Origin: Ramlibacter sp.
GTDB taxonomy: Bacteria > Pseudomonadota > Gammaproteobacteria > Burkholderiales > Burkholderiaceae_C
Length of the DNA: 32,870 nt
Assembly (NCBI GenBank): GCA_028291885.1
Contig: JAQGNJ010000232.1
Location: 1 to 32,870 of the forward strand
Reading direction: 5' to 3'
A program made the translations under genes and the position numbers. Below, piece after piece: positions 17,405 to 25,200 of this stretch (position 1 is the stretch's first letter; each line of letters opens with the position of its first letter). Under the pieces are notes generated by a model. That model made no database searches, was not told the origin of the DNA, and was given only the letters and a program-made list of their open reading frames with translations.

Positions 17405-18394
17405 TCAATCCAGCTTGATGTTGGCTTCCTTCACCAGCTTGGCGTAAGCGGCGCTGTCGGAGGCGACGAACCTGGCGAACTGCTCGGGCGTGCCGCCCAT
17501 GATCTCGCCGCCCTGGGAAGCGATCTTCTCCTGGACGTCGGGCTGCTTGAGGATCGCCGCGATCTCGGAGTTGAGCCTGTTCGTGATGTCGGCCGGCAGC
17601 CTGGCCGGGCCCATGACCGCGAACCACTGCAGCATCTCGGCGTTCTTCACGCCGGCTTCGGCCAGGGTCGGCACGTCGGGCAGGATCGGCGAGCGCTTGG
17701 CGCTGGTGACGGCCAGCATGCGCAGCTTGCCGGCCTTGGCGTGCGTCATCACGTTGGGCGGGCTCTCGAAGTTCAGTTCCACCTGGCCCGAGAGCAGGTC
17801 GACGATGGCCTGGCCGCTGCCCTTGTACGGGATGTGCGTCATCTGCGTGCCGGTGGCCAGCTGGAAGCGCTCCGCCGCGAGGTGCTGGGCGCTGCCGCCG
17901 CCGGACGAGGCATAGCGCAGCGCGCCCGGCTTGCTCCTGGCGAGCGCGACGAATTCCTTGACGTCCTTCGCCGGCACCTTGTCGTTCACGGTCAGCAGCA
18001 GCGGCGTGTTGGCCACCGGGATGATGGGTGTGAAGTCCTTGACCACGTCGTAGGGCAGCTTGGGATAGAGCGACGGCGCGACCGAATTGGAGTTGCTGTG
18101 CGCGAGCAGCAGCGTGTAGCCGTCGGGCTTGGCCTTGGCGACGTAATCGGCGCCCAGCGTGCCCGCGGCGCCGGGCTTGTTCTCGACGATCACCGACTGG
18201 CCTAGGCGCTCGGTCAGCTTCTGGCCGAGCAAACGGGCCAGCACGTCGGTGAAGCCGCCGGGCGCGAAGCCGACCACGATCCGGATCGGCTTGTCGGGCC
18301 AGGCTTGTGCAAAAGCGGGGAGGGCGGTGGCGCCGATGGCAAGCAGAGCGGCGGCGGCCAGTGCGCGGCGGCGAGCGGGGAGGAAGGAATGCAT
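17405..18394 (-). CDS. Bug family TTT substrate-binding protein (TctC-like)
   Basis: Signal RRRALAAAALLAIGATALPAFAQA; WPDKPIRIVVGFAPGGFTDVLARLLGQKLTERLGQSVIVENKPGAAGTLGADYVAKAKPDGYTLLLAHS; HIPYKGSGQAIVDLLSGQVELNFES. Confidence 0.93.
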   Translation of the reverse strand: MHSFLPARRRALAAAALLAIGATALPAFAQAWPDKPIRIVVGFAPGGFTDVLARLLGQKLTERLGQSVIVENKPGAAGTLGADYVAKAKPDGYTLLLAHSNSNSVAPSLYPKLPYDVVKDFTPIIPVANTPLLLTVNDKVPAKDVKEFVALARSKPGALRYASSGGGSAQHLAAERFQLATGTQMTHIPYKGSGQAIVDLLSGQVELNFESPPNVMTHAKAGKLRMLAVTSAKRSPILPDVPTLAEAGVKNAEMLQWFAVMGPARLPADITNRLNSEIAAILKQPDVQEKIASQGGEIMGGTPEQFARFVASDSAAYAKLVKEANIKLD

Positions 18395-18504
18395 GTTGTC
18401 TCCAGGAACTGCAGATTGCCGGCGCTATTCTGCCTGCGGCCGCTGTGCCTGCCGTGCGCCGCGCGCGCTCCTGGCGGCTTGGGCATGCCGCCTGTGTTAT
18501 CTGT

Positions 18505-18545
18505 GCGCGGATCGGCGGATCCGGCGGATCCGGCGGGCCCGGATC
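18505..18545. repeat. Short degenerate tandem repeat, 9-bp unit CGGCGGATC
   Basis: Two perfect copies (18513-18521, 18522-18530) flanked by partial/degenerate copies, creating GGATCC palindromes. Confidence 0.5.
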
Positions 18546-18765
18546 AGCGGCCCGGCTTCTTTGCGGGCGTGGCTCGTGGCTGGTCGCTGCCCTTGAGTCG
18601 GCGCGGCATGGGCGAGGTGCGTTCCTTGTCGCCACCGGCCGTCGCCTGGGGTGCGACGTCGGCTGCGGGCAGCAACTTGTCCAGGCTCACATCCGCCTTG
18701 CTGGGCCGCCTGGGTTGCTTGTCGAGGTGTTTCATGGGGTCTCCTTGGATATCGGCGGAGATCAT
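18544..18765 (-). CDS. Small basic hypothetical protein (up to 73 aa; internal Met start MKHLDKQPRRP also possible)
   Basis: Short ORF MISADIQGDPMKHLDKQPRRPSKADVSLDKLLPAADVAPQ...KKPGR preceded by GGAGG-like sequence; no recognisable domain. Confidence 0.4.
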   Translation of the reverse strand: MISADIQGDPMKHLDKQPRRPSKADVSLDKLLPAADVAPQATAGGDKERTSPMPRRLKGSDQPRATPAKKPGR

Positions 18766-18990
18766 TCACCTCCTGGTCTTGCCAGGCGTGCAGGGCCAGG
18801 GAGCCGGTGGATGTAGGACTCGGCCAGCGGCGCACACGGAGGCTGAGTTCGTGCACTTTGCCGCAATGTCGCGCGCGAATCATGCGGCGGAGCGTCGGCA
18901 GACCGTTTACAACCAGCAACACATCCTCTAGATTGGATACAGGAACCCGGCAGTTGCCGGATCCACCCTTCTTCTTACCTGGAGATTCAC

Positions 18991-19440
18991 ATGCGTATCT
19001 GGACAAAGGTCCTTGCAGCAGCCGCCCTGGCTGGTTTCGCCGCTCTGGCCGCAGCCGAAACCGACGCCGACGCCCGGGCCATGCTGGCCGCCGCCCAAAC
19101 CGAGATCGCCAGCAAGGGCATGGCGGGCGCCGCCAAGGAATTCAACGGCGGCGGCAAGTGGCGCGGCAGCAAGGGCTACCTGGTGCTGGTCGAATTCACG
19201 GGCAACATGCTTGCGCATGCCGACAACGTCAAGCTGGTCGGCAAGAACATGCTGGAAGCCAAGGACGCCGGCGGGAAGCCGTTCGTGCACGAGACCATCA
19301 AGAACGTCCAGGCCGGGCGTGAATCGCTGATGGACATCCGCTGGGCCAATCCGAATACCAAGAAGATCGACAACGGCCACTTCATGGCGCGCCGTGTGGC
19401 GGGCCAGGACGCCTACATCGGGGTCGCCTATTTCGACTAA
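18991..19440 (+). CDS. Secreted single Cache-domain protein
   Basis: Signal MRIWTKVLAAAALAGFAALAAAE; VLVEFTGNMLAHADNVKLVGKNMLEAKDAGGKPFVHETIKN...DIRWANPNTKKIDNGHFMARRVAGQDAYIGVAYFD is Cache-like; no signalling output domain. Confidence 0.8.
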   Translation: MRIWTKVLAAAALAGFAALAAAETDADARAMLAAAQTEIASKGMAGAAKEFNGGGKWRGSKGYLVLVEFTGNMLAHADNVKLVGKNMLEAKDAGGKPFVHETIKNVQAGRESLMDIRWANPNTKKIDNGHFMARRVAGQDAYIGVAYFD

Positions 19441-19448
19441 GCCAGCGC

Positions 19449-19475
19449 CGCGGCCAGGTCCCGGCCTGCGCCGCG
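19449..19475. other. Intercistronic GC-rich stem-loop between the Cache gene and the MCP gene
   Basis: CGCGGC CAGG -TCCCGG- CCTG c GCCGCG: about 10 paired bases with a single bulged C and 6-nt loop; no U-tract. Confidence 0.4.
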
Positions 19476-19500
19476 CAACGGCCCAGCGCAGGTAAACAAT

Positions 19501-21054
19501 ATGCGAGCTCTCGACGATCTTTCCCTCAAGCTGAAGCTGGGGCTGCTGACGGGGCTCTGCCTGCTGTTGCTCCTGGCCAGCTCCGGCCTGACCCTGTGGG
19601 GCTCCGCCAGGCTGGGATCGGCCCTTCAATCGCTGTACAGCGAGCGGCTGCCAAGCTACGCCTTCGCGGCGCACCTGGAAACCGACATCCGCGACCTCAA
19701 TGGGCTGGTGAACCAGTCCATCGCGCTGGAGGCGATCGGGTTCACCGACAAGGAGATCGCCGTCGTCGACCGCACCATCGCGGTGGTCGGGGACCGGATC
19801 GGGAAGTCGCTGGAAGAGCGGTTGCCCATCGCGGGCCCGGAGGAGAAAGAGCTGCTGCTCGCGGTCGCCAGGTCGTACAAGATCTACCGCAAGGCGCTGG
19901 CCGACACGATGGAGCTCAAGAGCACCGGGCTGGCCACGGCGTCGACCTTCCTCACCACGGCGTACGCCGAGTACCCGGTGCTGCTCAAGGCCGTCACGGC
20001 CATCACCGCGAAGGAACTGCAGCTGGCGGGCTCCGAAGTGGCGCAGGCGCAGGCGAGCAGCCGGCGCATTCAGCTGCTGACGCTGGTGGCCGCGGCCGCC
20101 GCCATCGTTGCGGGGTTGATCGTCAGCGCCGCGATCGCCGGCGGCATGCTGCGGCGCATGCGGCGGCTCTCCGAAGCCATGACGGCGCTGGGCGACGGCG
20201 ACCTGACCCGGTCCGTCCTGCCCGAAGGTCGCGACGAGATCGGCACATTGATGAAAGACTCGGAGGCGGTGCGTACGCGGCTCGCCGAATCCATGCGCAA
20301 CGTCCGCACCGCGAGCGAATCGGTTCGCGTCGCCGCCGGCGAGATCGCGAGCGGCAATACCAGCCTGGGCCATCGCACGGAGTCGGCCTCGGCCGCGCTC
20401 CAGCAGACATCGGCCTCGATGCACCAGCTGACCGGCGCCGTCAACGAAAACGCGCGCGCTTCCGAGCGCGCCAGCGACACCGCGAGCGGCGCCGCCGTCG
20501 CGGCGCGCGCCAGCGGCCAGGTCGTTGCGCAGGTGGTGCAGACCATGGGCGACATCAGCCAGTCCAGCCGCCGCATCGCGGAGATCACCGGTGTCATCGA
20601 CGGCATCGCTTTCCAGACCAACATCCTGGCCCTCAACGCCGCGGTGGAAGCGGCGCGGGCGGGCGAACAGGGTCGCGGCTTCGCCGTCGTCGCGGGCGAA
20701 GTGCGCAACCTGGCGCAGCGGGCATCGCAGGCGGCCAAGGAGATCGCGGGCCTGATCCAAGCGTCGGCCAGCAGCGTCAATGCGGGCAGCGACCTGGTGA
20801 ACAAGGCGGGTGGCTCGATCGACAAGCTGGTCAACGAGGTCGCCGCAGTGGCGGACTTGCTGACAGGCATCCGCACCGCCACGCTGCAGCAAAGCAGCGA
20901 GATCCAGCAGATCAACACCGCGTTGTCGTCGATCGATTCCGCGACCCTGCAGAACGCCGCGCTGGTGGAGGAATCGACCGCCGCCTCGCAGAGCCTGCGC
21001 GCGCAGTCGGACAGCCTGTCCGAGATCCTCGGGCGCTTCCGCGTCGCTGCGTAG
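19501..21054 (+). CDS. Methyl-accepting chemotaxis protein
   Basis: N-terminal TM, 4HB-like periplasmic domain, second TM, HAMP ([20 protein letters not shown]), signalling tip [50 protein letters not shown]. Confidence 0.95.
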   Translation: MRALDDLSLKLKLGLLTGLCLLLLLASSGLTLWGSARLGSALQSLYSERLPSYAFAAHLETDIRDLNGLVNQSIALEAIGFTDKEIAVVDRTIAVVGDRIGKSLEERLPIAGPEEKELLLAVARSYKIYRKALADTMELKSTGLATASTFLTTAYAEYPVLLKAVTAITAKELQLAGSEVAQAQASSRRIQLLTLVAAAAAIVAGLIVSAAIAGGMLRRMRRLSEAMTALGDGDLTRSVLPEGRDEIGTLMKDSEAVRTRLAESMRNVRTASESVRVAAGEIASGNTSLGHRTESASAALQQTSASMHQLTGAVNENARASERASDTASGAAVAARASGQVVAQVVQTMGDISQSSRRIAEITGVIDGIAFQTNILALNAAVEAARAGEQGRGFAVVAGEVRNLAQRASQAAKEIAGLIQASASSVNAGSDLVNKAGGSIDKLVNEVAAVADLLTGIRTATLQQSSEIQQINTALSSIDSATLQNAALVEESTAASQSLRAQSDSLSEILGRFRVAA

Positions 21055-21513
21055 CCGGCGCGGCGGGGCGCTTGCGCCTCTGCGCCACCCGGTCGGATTT
21101 CTTCGACCGAAGCCTCCCGGCATGAACGAAACGAGCGCGCCACGTCGGTGGCTGCCTTGTTTTTGTGCGCACGCTGCGGCTTGTATGCAAGCTGTTCCGC
21201 ATCCGGTCGGGTAATCCTCTTCCTACGAACGAATGCGTGCCAGGCGCGCCAACAGTTTTCGCAGGAATTTCAAATTGGTGGCAGTTTGATACATCCATCG
21301 CGCGGGAAAGATGGTGGCGCAAGTGCCTGAGGCGAGGTCGGCTGGCCCGCTCCCTCTGGCACTGGTCCTCCATTCAAGTTCCACAAGGTCAGCAGCGCCT
21401 GTTGCATGCGGACGCGTTTTGCGACACCACTGCCGACCGGACGGAGGCTCGCGTCGGGGATGGACTTCAAACCGCCTGTCACGCCCTTTGTTGTCACATC
21501 CAGGGAGATCAAC

Positions 21514-21819
21514 ATGAAACGAACCCATCCAGTTCCCAAGGCGCCCCCCAACAGGGTTCGGCCCGGCCTGGCCTGCGCGGCACTGCTCGCGAGCCTGGCG
21601 ATGCAGGTCCAGGCCGCGGACGTGAAGCCGCCGCCGCCCACTCCGGGGTCGAACATGGTCCGCATCCAGGGCGGCATGAATCCCGAGGAGGCCAAGCGCG
21701 AGGCTCGCGCCCACCACCACAAGGGCCACGTGCGCAAGGACTTCACCAGGGACGACTCGCGCGACGGCAACGGCAATGGCGGCAACGGCCAGCAGAAGAA
21801 TCCGGGAGGCAGATCATGA
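21514..21819 (+). CDS. Small secreted hypothetical protein with His/basic segment and Gly/Asn-rich tail
   Basis: Signal ACAALLASLAMQVQAADVK; body GGMNPEEAKREARAHHHKGHVRKDFTRDDSRDGNGNGGNGQQKNPGG; ATGA overlap with the next gene. Confidence 0.6.
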   Translation: MKRTHPVPKAPPNRVRPGLACAALLASLAMQVQAADVKPPPPTPGSNMVRIQGGMNPEEAKREARAHHHKGHVRKDFTRDDSRDGNGNGGNGQQKNPGGRS

Positions 21820-23231
21820 AACACCTGCTTCGTGCCTTTGCGCTCGCATGCGCGATGTTGCTGGCGCTGGGCTTCGGTCCCGCGCAGGTGGCCTTCCTGC
21901 AGGACACCATGAGCACGGCCAAGACCGTGGTCTGGTTCAAGTACAACCTGTGGCAGCTGGCCTGGAACTCGGCCTACAACTTCACGGACAGCAAGGGGAT
22001 CAATTTCGCCGGGCTGCGCGGCTTCGACTCCGCGCCTTCCCCCGGCAATCCGAACCCCACGTTCTTCAACAAGGTGAAGTACAAGGGCCTGGATTTCATG
22101 AAGTACTACGCGTACGACCAGGCGAGCAACGTCGTGTCCGCCGATCCCGACATCGGCTGGGCGACGGTCCAGAACATCCAGAAGGCGCAGCAACCGGTGA
22201 CCATCTACAACGGCCTCGAGTCCGCGCCGTACGTGATCCGCTCGACCAACTTCTGGTACGTGGCCGACATTCCGTTCAGCTATATCGGGCCGCGTGACCG
22301 CTACCTGGTGTTCACCGACATCCTGCACGACATGCTCGGCATCAGCCATCCGGAGAGCCACCAGGCCCTGGTCCGGCTCGAGGATGTCGGCGCCCTGGTG
22401 TCGGTGCAGGCGATGGAGACGCTGACCGACTACCTGTACGGCAAGCAGATCCCGTTCTCGGTCGCGACGATCCCCTATTACGTCGACGCGCTGGGCGCCT
22501 ACAACGGCGGCACGCCGCAGTACGTGCCGCTGGCGCAGGCGACCAACCTGAAGACCGCGCTGAACTATGCGAAGGCACGGGGCGGCGAGATCGTGATGCA
22601 CGGCTACACCCACCAGTACGGCAACATGAAGAACCCGAATACCGGCGTGAGCGGCGACGACTACGAGTTCTGGAACATCGTGGCCAACACGCCGGTGGCG
22701 GAAGACTCGACCAACTGGGCGTTGGGCCGTCTCAACGCCGGCGTCACCGACCTGGTGAACAACGGCTACTCGCCGGTGGCATGGGAAGCGCCGCACTACC
22801 ACACCTCGGCCCTGGCGGCCAGGGCGGCCTCGACGGTGTTCACCACCACGTACCAGCGTGCCGTGTACTTCACCGCGGACAAGCCCAACTTCAACGCCTC
22901 GGTGAGCAAGGACTTCTGGGTGGGCCAGATGTACCCGTACGCGATCAAGAAGGACTACTACGGGCAGCGGGTGCTGCCGGAGAGCCTGGGCAACATCGAG
23001 TACGACATCCACACGATCGACCCGACGTCGAACTACAACTACACCTGGCAGGACATCGTCACCAACGCGCAGTACGCGCGCACCGTCCGTGATGGTTTCG
23101 CGTCGTTCTTCTTCCATCCCTTCTGGCTGGAGCCCGAGCTGGGCGTGCCCGGCTTCGCGGACTTCCAGAAGACGATCGACGGCATCACCCAGCTTGGTTA
23201 CACCTGGGTGGCGCCGAGCAAGGTGCAGTAG
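21816..23231 (+). CDS. DUF2334 (polysaccharide deacetylase-like) domain protein, exported
   Basis: ALVRLEDVGALVSVQAMETLTDYLYGKQIPFSVATIPYYVD, GGEIVMHGYTHQYGN, WEAPHYHTSALAA, FFFHPFWLEPELG: DUF2334-type acidic pair, HxxxH and C-terminal His motifs. Confidence 0.85.
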   Translation: MKHLLRAFALACAMLLALGFGPAQVAFLQDTMSTAKTVVWFKYNLWQLAWNSAYNFTDSKGINFAGLRGFDSAPSPGNPNPTFFNKVKYKGLDFMKYYAYDQASNVVSADPDIGWATVQNIQKAQQPVTIYNGLESAPYVIRSTNFWYVADIPFSYIGPRDRYLVFTDILHDMLGISHPESHQALVRLEDVGALVSVQAMETLTDYLYGKQIPFSVATIPYYVDALGAYNGGTPQYVPLAQATNLKTALNYAKARGGEIVMHGYTHQYGNMKNPNTGVSGDDYEFWNIVANTPVAEDSTNWALGRLNAGVTDLVNNGYSPVAWEAPHYHTSALAARAASTVFTTTYQRAVYFTADKPNFNASVSKDFWVGQMYPYAIKKDYYGQRVLPESLGNIEYDIHTIDPTSNYNYTWQDIVTNAQYARTVRDGFASFFFHPFWLEPELGVPGFADFQKTIDGITQLGYTWVAPSKVQ

Positions 23232-23277
23232 TGGCGGCGTGAAGCAGCGGTCGCGCGCCGCAAGGCGGGCGCTGCGC

Positions 23278-23739
23278 TCAGGCCCGCTTCGCCGCGACGG
23301 CCTGGTGCGCGTGCCTGCGGCTGTCCAGCACCCTGGCCAGCCGCTGCGGACCGCCTTCCACCTGCTCGGCGAGGGTCAGCCTGGCGTAGCGGAAAGCATC
23401 GAGCACGGCCAGCATGTCGTCGCCGATCCCCTGGTTCAGGCCGCGCAGGGTGCCCAGCGGCAGCGGCTCGTTGTTCCAGACCGCCGTAACGAAGCCGACG
23501 ATGTCCGGCGTGTGCCGCGGGTCCCGTTCTTCGGCCAGGCGCAACAGCCTGTCCAGTGCCGCCAGGCCGAGCTCGGTCGCCTGATGGGCGCTGATCTCCT
23601 CGAGCATCAGCCGCGCCCGCTCGAGCAGGGTCCCTTCGCGATCGATGCGGGTGCGGTCGCCTTTGCCGACAAGCAGCTGCACCTGGTTGATCCGCTCCAG
23701 GTTCGCCTCGTGCCGCCGCTCGCGTTCAGCCTTGCCCAT
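23278..23739 (-). CDS. Hypothetical protein (153 aa, helical)
   Basis: Start MGKAERERRHEANLERINQVQLLVGKGDRTRIDREGTLLERARLMLEEISAHQ...; convergent with the DUF2334 gene. Confidence 0.6.
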   Translation of the reverse strand: MGKAERERRHEANLERINQVQLLVGKGDRTRIDREGTLLERARLMLEEISAHQATELGLAALDRLLRLAEERDPRHTPDIVGFVTAVWNNEPLPLGTLRGLNQGIGDDMLAVLDAFRYARLTLAEQVEGGPQRLARVLDSRRHAHQAVAAKRA

Positions 23740-23882
23740 CGCCAGTCCCTCCGCTCCGGCGGAACGATTGCAGCTCGTCCGCCTGGCTCTCTTGTACTGC
23801 AGACCGCGCAAAAGCTGAAGCGGGCATGCCCGGACAGGCCCGCCGGCCCGTACGATGATGCTGCCTTTTTTTCAGGACGCAC

Positions 23883-24914
23883 ATGCGACGCAGTTCAGGC
23901 CCGGTCGTGTTGAATCTCGCACTCCAGGGGGGCGGCGCCCATGGAGCCTTCACCTGGGGCGTCCTCGACCGGCTGCTCGACGAGCCGGGCGTCGACATCG
24001 GCAGGATCAGCGGCAGCAGCGCGGGCGCTCTCAACGGGGCGGCGCTGGCCACGGGCTATGCGCGGGACGGACGCGCGGGCGCCAAGGCGAACCTGGCCCT
24101 GCTCTGGCAAAAGGTCGCGGAAGCCGGATCGCTGATGACCTTCCTGTTCCTGCCCTTGCGCAAGCCCGGCATGGGCATCTGGGACGACGCGATGCCGCTG
24201 CTGTCGCCTTACCAGACCAACCCGCTGGGAATGGGGCCGCTGCGCTACGTGTTGGAGCGGGTCACGGACGTCGCGCTGCTCAAAACCCCGGCCGCGCCGG
24301 CGCTCTTCGTGAACGCCGTCGACGTGCACACCGGTTACTCGCGCGTGTTCGGGCCGGGCGAGGTGTCCGTCGACGCCTTGCTGGCGTCTTCGTGTGCGCC
24401 GCTGATGTTCCAGGCCGTGCAGATCGACGGCCGGCCGTACTGGGACGGCAGCTACGGCGGCAATCCGATGCTGTGGCCCCTGTACCAGGACCGGCTGGAC
24501 ACCGACATCTTCATGATCGAGCTGACGCCCCTGGAAAGGCAGGAGACGCCGATGACGGCAAAGAACATCCTGAACCGCATCAACGAGATCGCCTCGATCA
24601 ACGGCCTCGTGGCCGAGATGCGGGCGCTGGACCTGCTGAACCGGCAAGCCGCCGGAGCCGCCATCCGCATGCATGTCCTGAGCATGGATACTGGCGCTTC
24701 GCAGCTGGACCAGGAGCCCTCGATCAAGCGGACGGTCGGGCGCGTCCTGTTCGAGCGGCTGAGACACGAGGGGTATGCGAATTGCGACAGCTGGCTGTCG
24801 GCGAATCGCGGCCTGCTCGGAGTGCGTTCTTCCGTCGATGTCCGCGCGCGCTACCTGGCGCCCTACGCGCAACCCCCCGGCGGCGTTGGGACTCAGGACA
24901 CGAGGAAGCGGTAA
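23883..24914 (+). CDS. Patatin-like phospholipase family protein
   Basis: Oxyanion motif LALQGGGAHGAFTWGVLD, nucleophile elbow GSSAGALNG, catalytic Asp in WDGSYGGNPMLWPL. Confidence 0.93.
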   Translation: MRRSSGPVVLNLALQGGGAHGAFTWGVLDRLLDEPGVDIGRISGSSAGALNGAALATGYARDGRAGAKANLALLWQKVAEAGSLMTFLFLPLRKPGMGIWDDAMPLLSPYQTNPLGMGPLRYVLERVTDVALLKTPAAPALFVNAVDVHTGYSRVFGPGEVSVDALLASSCAPLMFQAVQIDGRPYWDGSYGGNPMLWPLYQDRLDTDIFMIELTPLERQETPMTAKNILNRINEIASINGLVAEMRALDLLNRQAAGAAIRMHVLSMDTGASQLDQEPSIKRTVGRVLFERLRHEGYANCDSWLSANRGLLGVRSSVDVRARYLAPYAQPPGGVGTQDTRKR

Positions 24915-25066
24915 AGCGCACGCACGCCGTAGCCAGCCGCCACCAGGAGCACGAAACCAGCGCTGACGGCGGCGACCAGCGTGAGCATGCCCATCCAGTC
25001 GGAGACCGATTCGCGCCGGTCTTCTTTCGAAGTGAGCTTGTCGTCGTGATGTTGGTTCGGCTCCAC
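24893..25066 (-). CDS. Small single-TM membrane protein (57 aa, GTG start)
   Basis: VEPNQHHDDKLTSKEDRRESVSDWMGMLTLVAAVSAGFVLLVAAGYGVRALYRFLVS; one TM helix; overlaps 3' end of the patatin gene by 22 bp, convergent. Confidence 0.5.
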   Translation of the reverse strand: MEPNQHHDDKLTSKEDRRESVSDWMGMLTLVAAVSAGFVLLVAAGYGVRALYRFLVS

Positions 25067-25200
25067 GGGCTTCCTTGTGAAGGTGACCCCGGACACTACC
25101 GGTCGGTCACGCTCCAATGTTAGCGGCGTCGCGGCCAAACGAAGCTCGTCAGTCCGCACTTTGCGTGGTGGTGGTCCAGCCGGATCCCTGCTAGAACGGG

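Noticed and set aside
21091-21112. GGTCG...CGACC / CTTCG-AC-CGAAG inverted repeats after the MCP gene as terminator
   Set aside because: Very short mutually exclusive stems without a U-tract; insufficient evidence.
21148-21330. 60-aa ORF in the MCP-DUF2334 gap
   Set aside because: No ribosome binding site or recognisable features; composition looks random.
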